Below are positions 38,104 to 46,598 of a stretch of 64,000 nt of DNA, in pieces. Position 1 is the stretch's first letter. Each line of letters starts with the position of its first letter. The position numbers and the translations under genes are program-made. The stretch covers positions 62,001 through 126,000 of the forward strand of contig DATMYA010000008.1 in assembly GCA_035561135.1 (NCBI GenBank). The letters are read 5' to 3'. The stretch is from Clostridia bacterium. Lineage in GTDB: Bacteria; Acidobacteriota; Terriglobia; Terriglobales; Acidobacteriaceae. Below the pieces are notes generated by a model, which saw only the letters and a list, made by a program, of their open reading frames with translations, had not been told where the DNA came from and did no database searches.

Positions 38104-39134
38104 TTGGCCTCTCGCAGGATGTTCCAGCGGTAGACACCAAGGAACTTCGGGTTGCTGATCTCCGGGCGCCAGCGCGCATCGGGATGCGCAAGCAAAGCCT
38201 GCATGCGCACTCGGCGCATTTCTCCCTGCCGCTTGCCAATTGGCCCGGTGTGGTAGACGACCCAATCGCCGCCGTCTCCAAAATGGCTGCGACCGACGAA
38301 GATCATGGAGTGAAACGGTGAACTCTGTTCGAACTGCCGGAAGAAAAGAAGGTCTCCCGGTTGCGCCAGCCGAACGTCCCGCGTCAGGAAATGCGTATTC
38401 GAGGTGATAAGTGTCTTTGCGTCGGAAAACTCCGCAAACGTCCCGTCCGCGATGTCAGCGGGATTGAACTCGCCTTCCTTCGTCCGAAACAGCCGCGGTC
38501 CCAACGGCGTGTAAGGATACGTGTACTTCGCGATATCTGGACCCGCTGGCAACTGTCCCAGGTTTGAATCTGACGCCCAGGTCGAATCATGTCGTCGCAT
38601 TGCCTCTCGATACGCATATCGCAACAACGCTGCACAATCATTGATCTCGGTCGGGATCGTGGCGTTGGAGATGGCCTGGCGCTCTGCTAGAACCGTGAAC
38701 CAGTGCCGGAAAGCCGCACGATCCTGAGGCATGGAAAGCCGCAGGAAATCCGGCGTCCCGTCGCGGAAGTAGTCCCCGGTCGCAAGCACGCTATCAACGC
38801 GTACGCGCGACTCCCGTATGCTCTCGCCGCGCATATCGAGCGTCATCTGTCCCGGATTCACTCCGGCAATCACTTCGACCAGAAGCTGCTCCTGCGACTT
38901 CTCCAGCACAACTCTTTCAACGCGGCCGCGCCCGTCGGACTCCACCACACGTATAGAAATGTCCTTAGGGTTGAGTGAACGCCCATCCTGCGTTCTCAGC
39001 CGCAGCCACATGCGCGATTGCCCATCAGCGACGACCGGCTTTTGAGGAATTTCAAGTATTACCTGGGGTGGCCGCCGCTGGCCGCATGCAGAGAGACAGA
39101 GGACGAGAATGGACACTGCGAAGCCCGCACGCAT
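38100..39134 (-). CDS. yfaT: DUF1175 lipoprotein (YfaT-like), NlpC/CHAP-type fold suspected
   Basis: The 344-residue protein starts MRAGFAVSILVLCLSACGQ, a lipoprotein signal with the acceptor Cys. The C-terminal half has INDCAALLRYAYREAM, TRDVRLAQPGDLLFFRQ and SPFHSMIFVGRSH. This Cys, Gly-Asp-Leu-Leu-Phe and His order is what NlpC/P60 and CHAP peptidases show, so a cysteine amidase or peptidase activity is possible. DUF1175 genes are known beside yfaS in E. coli, as here. It is the first gene of a three-gene coupled operon: DUF1175, alpha-2-macroglobulin, membrane protein. Confidence 0.85.
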   Translation of the reverse strand: MRAGFAVSILVLCLSACGQRRPPQVILEIPQKPVVADGQSRMWLRLRTQDGRSLNPKDISIRVVESDGRGRVERVVLEKSQEQLLVEVIAGVNPGQMTLDMRGESIRESRVRVDSVLATGDYFRDGTPDFLRLSMPQDRAAFRHWFTVLAERQAISNATIPTEINDCAALLRYAYREAMRRHDSTWASDSNLGQLPAGPDIAKYTYPYTPLGPRLFRTKEGEFNPADIADGTFAEFSDAKTLITSNTHFLTRDVRLAQPGDLLFFRQFEQSSPFHSMIFVGRSHFGDGGDWVVYHTGPIGKRQGEMRRVRMQALLAHPDARWRPEISNPKFLGVYRWNILREAK

Positions 39135-39146
39135 CAGTGTTGCCAG

Positions 39147-39296
39147 TTATAACCATGAGGTAAGCAGCAGAATTATGCCTGCGAAGTTCTGCCATGTATA
39201 GATAAATGCTTCATTCCCGTATACATCAAGGTGGGTTGCGTGTCTTCGGTTGCCGTGTTCGGTCAGCCAACCGTTTTGATATTGGGGCCGTGCCAT
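39147..39296 (-). pseudogene. Possible N-terminal remnant of a tyrosine integrase
   Basis: An ATG at 39296 opens MARPQYQNGWLTEHGNRR, which resembles the first residues of acidobacterial phage-type integrases (M-A-R-x-x-Y-Q-x-G-x-L). After this the sequence diverges and stops at 39147. It directly follows the broken helix-turn-helix gene, the usual order of such pairs. The match covers only about 18 residues. Confidence 0.28.
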
Positions 39297-39343
39297 AGAG
39301 AATACGCCCTGCTGGTCTTCCGCCAACGGCCAGGATCAAGTGT

Positions 39344-39567
39344 TTACGCTCGCTTGCGCAGCGAAGAAAAGTCCTGCATGTGATCGAGGATGAACTTCTC
39401 GACATCCACGCCGAAATCGCAGCATCTGCCGTTCGTGGCGGCCAGTGCCTAACAGCACTGCGGGAATGCGCGGGCTTCTTCGCGTGGTGTGAGCCTGCAC
39501 CCAATCGAGCGAAACGCCGAGCCACTCGGCGACTTCGCGGGAATTGAGCAGACGTTCGGGGTTGCGT
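39344..39567 (-). pseudogene. Excisionase-like helix-turn-helix gene, frameshifted
   Basis: Minus-strand codons from 39567 read RNPERLLNSREVAEWLGVSL and DWVQAHTTRRSPRIPAVLLG, a MerR/excisionase-type helix-turn-helix. Near 39412-39424 the frame must shift to continue DFGVDVEKFILDHMQDFSSL, ending RKRA and TAA at 39344. Both halves fit one family of small DNA-binding proteins that accompany integrases. The start is unclear. The break may be a real mutation or a single-base sequence error. Confidence 0.5.
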
Positions 39568-40086
39568 GGAAACTGGAGGGTCGGTGCCGCCGGCCCAGGC
39601 TGACATACGCGTATTCCTCTCGCGAAGGTTCGACCCGCGCGATGCCTCGTAAGGCAGGCGAGCCTAAACGGTCTACTGGACTCGACCCCGGCCTCGCACG
39701 AGAAGCTGATTCAGGGCACATCAGGATTTCGTCAAACGGCCTTGCGTGTGGCGGTACAACGAAGGCCAGGCAAAACTACTTTCGCCGCGGGCGTGAGATG
39801 CTGGCTCGCAAAGTCGAGGCTGCGATATTGCCTGGGATTGGCGCGACGATTCAGTCAGGAGCCAGACACTGTAAGTCCGTGGTGGTTCGTCCCGACTGGG
39901 GCGCGCAGAAATCTCTGGGGTTTTGCTGAATATTGCTGGACATTCAATTTCGGATAAGGCTGGTAACTTATACAAAGAATGGCTCTCCGCACTCACCTCA
40001 TATAGAACTCTTTGCATTTCGCCATCTCCAGAACTTCTAAATGTTTTCAACAGCTTACGACTTATGTCATCCCCAGCGGTGCAGCT
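39568..40086. other. Upstream region of the serine recombinase
   Basis: About 520 bases with no gene I can support; open frames on both strands overlap each other and look like shadows. The last 120 bases are AT-richer and should hold the recombinase promoter. One attachment-site half would be expected in this area if the element was inserted by the recombinase, but I could not find a matching core by eye. Confidence 0.4.
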
Positions 40087-41757
40087 ATGACCACAGCTTG
40101 GGACGATTCTTCACCCATCTTCGTTGGTATTTACGCCCGCTTCTCGAACGAGGAATTGCAGCGAGACGCATCCATCGATGACCAAGTGCGGACATGTACC
40201 GATGCCGCTCACGAAAAGGGCTGGATCGTAGATCCGGCCCTCGTTTTTAAGGATGCAGGTGTCTCAGGCGCACTAATGTCTACAAGAGAAGGCATCATCG
40301 CGCTGAAAGCCCGTGTTGAAAGAGACAGGGTGAAGACGTACCGCGGATTTGTGTTCGATGACTCCTCCCGCCTCGGGCGGAATCTAGCTGAAGTTCTCAC
40401 CTTTTGTAAGATCTGCGAGTTTCACCAGATATTTCTCTATTTCGTCAATCAAGAACTCGACTCGCGAGATCCTAACTTCACCGAACTAATTATTCAGTAT
40501 GCCCGAACCGACGAGCAGTTCTTGAAGAAACTCAGGAAGGGCGTCATCAAGGGACAAAAAGGACGAATCATCGAAGGGATGATTCACGGAGGAAGATACT
40601 ACGGCTATAAGGGAGTTGCCGTACCGGACCCGACCAAACGAAGCACCGCTTCTAAGATCGCGATCAAGGGAGTAAAACTCTACATCGAGGACGTGGAAGG
40701 TGCGGCGGTCCGGGCAATCTTCGGCTGGGCAACGGAGGGGCGAAGCCTGATGCAGATTGCTCGTGATTGCATCGAGGCGAAGCTCCCGCGCCCCTACAGA
40801 AAAGGCTCTGCGAAGAGCCGTTGGACGCCGGACAACGTAGCGCACATCCTCCACAACCGGCTCTATTGCGGGTACCTGAGCTATGGAAAGACAACCAATG
40901 TACCCCATCCCGTTTCGGGGAAGATTGAAAACAGACCCGTCGAAGAATCCAAATGGCTGGTACGACACTTCCCCGATCTGGCTATCGTCTCAATCGAGCA
41001 GTGGGAGGGAGTTCAAGCGGTTATCAACGGCCACAAGAACTTCGGGCTAAAGAAGCTAGGCGGAATGGGCCGGCGCTCCTCTGATGCTCAGGTCCCATTA
41101 TTTTCTGGAATGTTGATCTGCAAGTCGTGCGAGGGTTCTTTCGTCGTTACTGGTAAGGCCGGTAATGGTGATCGAATCCTTCAATGCAAGAAGTTCCGAT
41201 ACTACAAGAGTTGTGAAAACGGGGTCAGCGTTCTCGAGTCTGTGTTGGAACGAAGCCTCGTAGATCACCTCGCAACCAAGTTGCTCCAACCTGAATTAAT
41301 CGACTATGCAGTCGAGCAGTTCCATAAGAATCTAGCCGCCCAGTTTGCTCGCATCAAGGAGCAGTACAAGAACGATCGAAGAACAACGGCACCACTGCTG
41401 CGCGAAAAGAAGCGACTCGAAACAGAAAGGAGGAACATCATCGACTCGCTTCGCGCAATCGGGCCTTCGGAGAGTCTTAAGGAGGAATATGCCGGAATCG
41501 AAGCGCGGTTGACGATCCTGAGCCAGGAATTGTTTTCTTTGAACCCACCAGCACTCCCTGAGATCTCACTGCAACAAGGCCGGGATTTTGTGCGTTCGCA
41601 AACGAGTCGGCTGTCCGAGTTCCTGTTATCCGATCGCAGATCCACGCAGCAAGCTCTTCGACGATTTGTTGGACCCCTCAAGTTATCCGCTGGCTCGGGT
41701 GGTCGTAACCCCCAATGCCGTATCGAAGGAGGTTTCCGTCCATGTCAGCAAGAGTAA
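40087..41757 (+). CDS. Large serine recombinase (site-specific integrase/resolvase family)
   Basis: The 556-residue protein has an N-terminal catalytic domain starting FVGIYARFSNEE with the nucleophile Ser20, then FKDAGVSGALMSTREG, GFVFDDSSRLGRNLAEV and TDEQFLKKLRKGVIKGQKGR. A recombinase DNA-binding domain (RDCIEAKLPRPYRKGSAKSRW; VAHILHNRLYCGYLSYG) follows. A zinc ribbon comes next (CKSCEGSFVV, later C-K-K-F-R-Y-Y-K-S-C), then a coiled coil (residues 420-490). Such enzymes integrate or excise phages, ICEs and cassettes at short att sites. It marks the left side of the accessory island. ATG 40087 was chosen because the family start is 20 residues before the Ser. Its 3' end overlaps the next gene by 16 bp. 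Confidence 0.9.
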   Translation: MTTAWDDSSPIFVGIYARFSNEELQRDASIDDQVRTCTDAAHEKGWIVDPALVFKDAGVSGALMSTREGIIALKARVERDRVKTYRGFVFDDSSRLGRNLAEVLTFCKICEFHQIFLYFVNQELDSRDPNFTELIIQYARTDEQFLKKLRKGVIKGQKGRIIEGMIHGGRYYGYKGVAVPDPTKRSTASKIAIKGVKLYIEDVEGAAVRAIFGWATEGRSLMQIARDCIEAKLPRPYRKGSAKSRWTPDNVAHILHNRLYCGYLSYGKTTNVPHPVSGKIENRPVEESKWLVRHFPDLAIVSIEQWEGVQAVINGHKNFGLKKLGGMGRRSSDAQVPLFSGMLICKSCEGSFVVTGKAGNGDRILQCKKFRYYKSCENGVSVLESVLERSLVDHLATKLLQPELIDYAVEQFHKNLAAQFARIKEQYKNDRRTTAPLLREKKRLETERRNIIDSLRAIGPSESLKEEYAGIEARLTILSQELFSLNPPALPEISLQQGRDFVRSQTSRLSEFLLSDRRSTQQALRRFVGPLKLSAGSGGRNPQCRIEGGFRPCQQE

Positions 41758-42533
41758 AGAAAGATGTAATGCTGTCGGATACCGGGTCGGACTACAGACA
41801 GCATTACAAGGAGTTTTGCATGGAAATAGATTTGGTCGTTCCAGCACGTACAAGGTGCCGAGACTACGTCAATACTTCCACGTATAAAGCTGAAGAGATC
41901 CGTCGACTCATTGAGCTTGGATACACAATGGCGGGAATTTCGCGAGAGTTGAACATGTCAAAGTACATAGTCAAACAGGTACTTCAGACCCTAGGTCTCC
42001 GGCCACAACCGAAGCCACTGAATTATTTGCAGCACCCAAAAGTCTCACCTGCTGACGTTCGAGCTCTGCGCCAACAAAATAAAACGTTCCCTGAAATTGC
42101 GCACGAACTCGGTGTTCAGAGACAGGTGATAAGAAAAGTAGTCAAGGCTATTGAGGCATCTACTGGGGAGCGACTGGACAAAATCCCTCCGCGCGCACGA
42201 ATGCATTTCCCTTCACGAGTGAACTACTTGAAGCACCCTCATGTGCAATCGGAGATTGTTGCGAAGCTCCTGGGCGAGGGAAAAAGCCTCAAGTACATCG
42301 CGGATTCGGTTTCTCTCTCGCAAGGAACAATTCGGAAGGTCGTCAATGCTCTCGGCTCGGGCAGGCGGCGACGTTACGTCGACTTCCTAAATCATCCTCG
42401 TTGCCCGGTCGTTGAAGTCAGCCGACTGCAGAGATTGGGACTAACCCAAAAAGAGATTGCACGACAACTTCGAATTTCTGTGGGAACACTACAGCACGTA
42501 CTTCTGGCCATGAAGTACCGGAAGAACGAGTGA
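41742..42533 (+). CDS. Protein with four tandem helix-turn-helix repeats
   Basis: This 263-residue basic protein appears to be built from four similar helix-turn-helix units, at about residues 43-85, 93-138, 158-203 and 212-258. Units 2-4 begin NYLQHP, NYLKHP or DFLNHP. Each unit has a second-helix pattern such as GYTMAGISRELNMSKYIVKQ, TFPEIAHELGVQRQVIRKVV, SLKYIADSVSLSQGTIRKVV or GLTQKEIARQLRISVGTLQH. Four DNA-binding units suggest binding to a long or repeated site. I recognise no named family. AAGGAGG lies eight bases before ATG 41742, and the gene overlaps the recombinase end, so it is probably coexpressed and may steer recombination or regulate the element. Confidence 0.7.
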   Translation: MSARVKKDVMLSDTGSDYRQHYKEFCMEIDLVVPARTRCRDYVNTSTYKAEEIRRLIELGYTMAGISRELNMSKYIVKQVLQTLGLRPQPKPLNYLQHPKVSPADVRALRQQNKTFPEIAHELGVQRQVIRKVVKAIEASTGERLDKIPPRARMHFPSRVNYLKHPHVQSEIVAKLLGEGKSLKYIADSVSLSQGTIRKVVNALGSGRRRRYVDFLNHPRCPVVEVSRLQRLGLTQKEIARQLRISVGTLQHVLLAMKYRKNE

Positions 42534-42674
42534 TGGGCGAAAGTACCGTCGCTAGGAATCAGATAGATCATGATCCGGGTGAGTTCCGGACCTCACGCCG
42601 CTCATGCCCGTTTCTAGGGTACCGAGCTATCCCCTTCCAGACCGTTCCGACTGCTTTCTGATTGCAATCGACTT

Positions 42675-42703
42675 GGGCGTCCCTCTCATTCAGCGGGACG
42701 CCC
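42675..42703 (+). repeat. Perfect 9-bp inverted repeat, hairpin
   Basis: GGGCGTCCC (42675-42683) and GGGACGCCC (42695-42703) pair across an 11-nt loop. No T-run follows, so it is not a standard terminator. It lies between the tetra-HTH gene and the small element genes. Confidence 0.6.
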
Positions 42704-42749
42704 TTGGCACATCAGCATCCATCGGTGGTGATACTGGATGCCTAACGCC

Positions 42750-42833
42750 GCCGGATCTTAGGTCCTATGCGCCTCTGAGGCGGAAGTCTTAAATTCTGCG
42801 TGCCCCATCTCAGCCATCCAAGCCGGATCTTAG
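42750..42833. repeat. Two direct copies of GCCGGATCTTAG
   Basis: Identical 12-mers lie at 42750-42761 and 42822-42833, with starts 72 bp apart, in the 346-bp gap downstream of the tetra-HTH gene. They could be binding sites for that protein, or chance copies. Confidence 0.5.
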
Positions 42834-42879
42834 TTTGCGTCCGCGCTCAGTGAACTATTTTTGCGAATTCGTTCAATGC

Positions 42880-43143
42880 ATGGAGGAACAATTGTGCACA
42901 CAACATGAACACCAAAACGCTCCCGACTCAACTCTGTTAGACGACGCCCCAACTCTACAAGCAAATGGTCCAGCTTCCGAGGCCCCTTCCGAGACTGATG
43001 ATGCTTTGAGGAGATTAGTTACTGATTGGGTAGTTCCACGACTGATTGCGGTTTTTGTCCAGGAGCAGGATCGAGACTCGGGGGTATCTGCAGAAGCACA
43101 CCGCGTACGAAGCACGTCTGATTCAGGAGGTGCATATATCTAG
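42880..43143 (+). CDS. Small hypothetical element protein, 87 aa
   Basis: From ATG 42880 the protein begins MEEQLCTQHEHQNAPDS, is Ser/Thr/Asp-rich in the middle, and has one amphipathic helix (LRRLVTDWVVPRLIAVFVQEQ). I recognise no function. Similar short proteins with a W-x-V-P-x-L helix occur near other acidobacterial mobile genes, as far as I recall. The ribosome site is not clear. It overlaps the next small gene slightly. Confidence 0.5.
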   Translation: MEEQLCTQHEHQNAPDSTLLDDAPTLQANGPASEAPSETDDALRRLVTDWVVPRLIAVFVQEQDRDSGVSAEAHRVRSTSDSGGAYI

Positions 43144-43348
43144 TAAACGAAGATTGAGAAGAAAAGAATGTCTCAGCAAGAAGCCATTCCGAACACAAGC
43201 AGAAGCGGTCGCCCAGGTCATTGGACTAATCCGCCAAGGAGCACAAAACCTCCACAGCTACAAGTGCAGGTTCGGCGATCACTGGCATGTCGGGCACGTT
43301 CCAGGTAGGCACCACAAGACAATGAAAGGAGGCGACAACTGTGACTAG
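43130..43348 (+). CDS. Small basic protein of the RRK...Y-x-C...W-H-x-G-H type
   Basis: The protein reads SKRRLRRKECLSKKPFRTQA, then EAVAQVIGLIRQG, and ends with LHSYKCRFGDHWHVGHVPG. This pattern (basic start, Y-x-C, W-H-V-G-H) is common in small proteins carried by phages and integrative elements; it suggests a zinc-binding, nucleic-acid-associated protein of unknown role. The start is uncertain: GTG 43130 has AGGAG directly in front, too close for normal spacing, and the frame is open to 43046. Confidence 0.6.
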   Translation: MHISSKRRLRRKECLSKKPFRTQAEAVAQVIGLIRQGAQNLHSYKCRFGDHWHVGHVPGRHHKTMKGGDNCD

Positions 43349-43535
43349 TGCAAAACATCGAGCCCGCGACCCTTTTGACAATCCACACGACCAAAAGGAG
43401 GACCGGTTCAAGTATGAATCAACGGATGGTCTACCGGATTCGTCTGATGACGAAAGATCACTCACCGGACGACATACGTCTCAATTAATCTCGAAGCACT
43501 ACTCCTACGATTACGACTTCTATTTCGAATCCTAA
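43341..43535 (+). CDS. Small acidic/aromatic hypothetical protein, 64 aa
   Basis: A GTG at 43341 has AAAGGAGG seven bases upstream, a strong site that supports translation, and it overlaps the preceding stop by eight bases. The protein begins MTSAKHRARDPFDNPHDQ, is Asp/Glu/Ser-rich, and ends SKHYSYDYDFYFES. There is no recognisable family. It is the last gene of the small-gene series, and a terminator follows. Confidence 0.6.
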   Translation: MTSAKHRARDPFDNPHDQKEDRFKYESTDGLPDSSDDERSLTGRHTSQLISKHYSYDYDFYFES

Positions 43536-43572
43536 ACCGGCCCAACGTACATGTTTGAATCTCCAATCGCTC

Positions 43573-43602
43573 GGCACCCGCCTGCGCGGGTGCCATTTTT
43601 TT
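43573..43602 (+). terminator. Rho-independent terminator
   Basis: GGCACCCGC (43573-43581) and GCGGGTGCC (43586-43594) form a perfect 9-bp stem with a CTGC loop, followed by A and a run of seven T. It closes the plus-strand series recombinase to small genes, just before the convergent Smr/TPR gene. Confidence 0.88.
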
Positions 43603-43674
43603 GCCAACCCCTATGGCTTAACACAACTCCCCACGTATCTCATTCATCTCCATTCGACAGGTACTCGTCAAACC

Positions 43675-46116
43675 CTATATGTCTCGAGAGTGCAGGTATC
43701 GTTCACGCAATTCGGAGAATCGCCTGAATCCATCTGGTCGAGGTCTGCCGGAGCGGTCAATCGCGTTCTCCAGGAATTCCTTCATAAACGTTGCGATTTC
43801 CAAATGAAGCGTTATCGTTGAATCTCTTGATAGTGCTTCTCTAAAGTAGAAGTAGGCGCGAGAGTAGTACTCCTTTTCGAACATTAGGATGGCGTAGTCT
43901 CGATAATCGTAAGCACTAATTACTTGATCCAGTTCCGCATCTTCGAATTCATCTACGGAATCTTCAAGGTTCCCTTCTTCTGCGAGTTTGAAGGCTTTTG
44001 CAACCTGCCGACTTCGAAGCGCGGCAAAAACATCCAATGATTTTCGATTTCTTCCGCCGAATGAGTTTGCCAGCGCTCGTTCGGCTATGTTCTGCACGGT
44101 TCTGTCGGCGCTTGTGTCTCTTTCTACAGCATCGTGGGAGGCAGATTCGCAATCCTGGAGTGCGGGCCGAAGTGCACCGACACAGCACTGCATTTTCGCG
44201 GAGGTCTCTTTGAAGTGGGTGGAATCAGTTCCTTCACTGGACTCAAATACATTCAGGGCCTCTTTGTACAACGTGACAGCGAGTTCCCCGTTTCCGCGGT
44301 TGAAATGTTGGTCGGCGAGCCCACACTTCGCTGTGGCTACCCTCACCGAATTCGGTCCAAGCCCCTTAATCGCCTTCTCGATCGCTTCTTCAAAGGCAAT
44401 TTGGGCTAGATCGAACTCGCCTTTCATGTGATAAAGAGTTGCGCGGTGCATCTGAAGGGTCACGAGCGCATCGCAATTGGAGCTACTCTTTAACTCGAGA
44501 ATCTCTTTAGCAGCGTCAAAAAGTGACTCCGCTTTTTCATGGTGGGCCTGCTGCATTTCCAAGACACCATAATTGTTAAGGATACTCGCAAATTCAGGTG
44601 TGCTTTCCTGATGAAGTCGCTTGTAGAGTTCAACTGCTACTTCGAAGCACTTGGCGGCGTCTTCCAGTTTGCCAACGGCTCGATACGCTACTCCCATACT
44701 CGATTGCAGATCGCCGTAAAATATCGATTCTGTGACGTGCGCCCTCTTGAGCAAGGCGATGCTCTCCCGATATGAATCTAGTGCGTCCCAATATCGCCCG
44801 ATACGACGGTACAGAACTCCCTGATGCATGAATATTCTTGGGAGAATTTCCTCGCAATCAGTCCTCGCCCGAGCGCAACAATCCAATGCACACTTGAAGG
44901 CAAGTTCCGCAAGCGAAAGCTGGTACAAACTCGAATAGTTCATTCCAAGCAGATCAAAGCGGCGGGCATCAAGACTTGGATCGATTTGTGAATTACCTGC
45001 CCGATAACTGAATACTTTCAGAGTCGTTAATGAATCGGAGTACCTTCCGGCAGAAAACTGAACAAGTGCGTGCAAAAAGAGCCGATCCAGACTTTCGGGT
45101 TGTTCTAGTTCCTCGACAGCTTTTGCATTCTGCTCCGCCAACCTGAAGAGGGTATCGTAGTCGCTTGTCTTCAGGTAATACTGGGACAATAGTTCCAATA
45201 CCGGACGCAAATGGGCACCCTTGCCCAAACGTTCGGTAGCCAATTGGAGTGCGATTTTGAACTTCCCTTCCGCCTCAGGTTTGTCCTGGGCGAGGTACAC
45301 TTTCCCAAGTTCAAGGTATGCTTCTTCTCTTATCGCTCCTTCGCTTTCTTCATGATTGATTGTCCGCAGAAGGAGAGTTTCCGCGGCCTCATAGTCACTC
45401 TCACTGGCTACGCATTTCGCTTGCGAAAGCAACTCAGAGGGGCCCGTTGAGGCCTTTAGGGGTAGGGACTCTGGCTGCCGTACCGATTCAGTTATGGGAG
45501 GAGCCGAAACAGAGACACGGCCCTTCTTCGCTTTACGATTCTCGGCGTGAAGACTCGCAGCTAATACAACTCCGTCCCAAGTCACTTCCCCAGCAGCATT
45601 CAAGACATCAGAGCGTCGTTGCTGCTGCAGAATTGCTGCGACCATTTCAGCTGTGCAGCCATGCCCTATCGCTTTCGCAGCCCAGGCTGGCGCAAAGGAA
45701 GTCCTCAGCGGCATATACGGTGTTTTGCAGCGCAGTTTCTTAGCAATATCTCGCTCATGTCGCGGGTTGAAAGGAGAGAACAAAGTATCACTCGTAATTG
45801 GGTCTGGACTCGGGTTCGGCCGCAGATAGACTCGGAGGGCGGGGTCTAGTTTTCTTGGTTCTACGTCCGAAAACACGTAGCTTGGGAGCATTTCACGAAC
45901 AACGAGTTCGTGATCCCTCACAATTCGATGAACAGCCTTTGCTATGCTGTGCTCGAAATCGTCCGGGGTGCCATAAACAATCTTTAGGACGCTCACGCCG
46001 AATCGGAAGCACTCGAGAATCCGTCTCCTGACGACCAGCTTCGCCTCTGCGATTTCGGTCTCGTGAAGATTTAAGTTGAACTCTCCAATGTCAGCTCGAA
46101 AACTTTGAAATGCCAT
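43675..46116 (-). CDS. Smr-like domain plus TPR-repeat protein
   Basis: This 813-residue protein has an N-terminal region (about 10-80) reading FNLNLHETEIAEAKLVVRRR, then SVLKIVYGTPDD and HSIAKAVHRIV. It resembles an Smr domain: the D-L-H-G start is reduced to N-L-H-E and the G-x-G loop to Y-G-T-P. Smr domains are nucleases in MutS2 and related proteins, so activity here is doubtful. From residue 240 on there are many tetratricopeptide units (EEAYLELGKVYLAQDKPEAEGKF; LEDAAKCFEVAVELYKRLHQ; GELAVTLYKEALNVFES). It is coupled to the small TPR gene upstream (TAATG overlap). Its location on the island suggests an element-encoded signalling or defence role, but that is speculation. Confidence 0.65.
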   Translation of the reverse strand: MAFQSFRADIGEFNLNLHETEIAEAKLVVRRRILECFRFGVSVLKIVYGTPDDFEHSIAKAVHRIVRDHELVVREMLPSYVFSDVEPRKLDPALRVYLRPNPSPDPITSDTLFSPFNPRHERDIAKKLRCKTPYMPLRTSFAPAWAAKAIGHGCTAEMVAAILQQQRRSDVLNAAGEVTWDGVVLAASLHAENRKAKKGRVSVSAPPITESVRQPESLPLKASTGPSELLSQAKCVASESDYEAAETLLLRTINHEESEGAIREEAYLELGKVYLAQDKPEAEGKFKIALQLATERLGKGAHLRPVLELLSQYYLKTSDYDTLFRLAEQNAKAVEELEQPESLDRLFLHALVQFSAGRYSDSLTTLKVFSYRAGNSQIDPSLDARRFDLLGMNYSSLYQLSLAELAFKCALDCCARARTDCEEILPRIFMHQGVLYRRIGRYWDALDSYRESIALLKRAHVTESIFYGDLQSSMGVAYRAVGKLEDAAKCFEVAVELYKRLHQESTPEFASILNNYGVLEMQQAHHEKAESLFDAAKEILELKSSSNCDALVTLQMHRATLYHMKGEFDLAQIAFEEAIEKAIKGLGPNSVRVATAKCGLADQHFNRGNGELAVTLYKEALNVFESSEGTDSTHFKETSAKMQCCVGALRPALQDCESASHDAVERDTSADRTVQNIAERALANSFGGRNRKSLDVFAALRSRQVAKAFKLAEEGNLEDSVDEFEDAELDQVISAYDYRDYAILMFEKEYYSRAYFYFREALSRDSTITLHLEIATFMKEFLENAIDRSGRPRPDGFRRFSELRERYLHSRDI

Positions 46117-46598
46117 TATCGAGATCCCTTAAGAGACTTTTGCCAGCTCTCTGGCAATGGAAACGTGGGGTCGATCTTAAGAACCTGAAGCGCCGCGACT
46201 CTCCACTCCCGCTTTTTCTGCTGAGCACGCGCGCTGGCCAGATTGAACCACGCCATCGTATCGACGGGGTGCAGCTCTGTTGCACGCTTAAACTTCTCCT
46301 CCGCCGTAGGCCAGTCCCTTTTATCCAAATTCAATACACCCCAATAGAAGGCAGTAAGAAAGTCGTTCGGATTGGTAGCGGCTGCTTGCTTGAAACAGGC
46401 CTCTGCCTGCTGCACCTTGCCGCTCTCCATGTAGCAAGTGCCGAGTCGTTCCCATAAGCGTGCGTACTCCGGGAACAGCACAAGTGCCTTTTCAAAAAGA
46501 GCTGCCGCGCTGTTATACGCCTTGTTTCCGATCAACCGGTTGGCATCGTTCAGCAATTGTTCGACTTCAGCACTAACCGCGATCTCGTTTTCCGCCAT
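46116..46598 (-). CDS. Small TPR protein
   Basis: The 160-residue protein has about three TPR units: NKAYNSAAALFEKALVLFPE, RLWERLGTCYMESGKVQQAE and TAFYWGVLNLDKRDWPTAEE, then AWFNLASARAQQKKREWR. TPRs bind peptides or other TPR proteins. Its stop overlaps the start of the Smr/TPR gene by one base, so the two probably form a complex or pathway. Confidence 0.72.
   Translation of the reverse strand: MAENEIAVSAEVEQLLNDANRLIGNKAYNSAAALFEKALVLFPEYARLWERLGTCYMESGKVQQAEACFKQAAATNPNDFLTAFYWGVLNLDKRDWPTAEEKFKRATELHPVDTMAWFNLASARAQQKKREWRVAALQVLKIDPTFPLPESWQKSLKGSR

Noticed and set aside
42604..42792. 62-codon open frame downstream of the tetra-HTH gene
   Set aside because: It runs through the hairpin and one direct repeat, lacks a ribosome site and shows no family resemblance.
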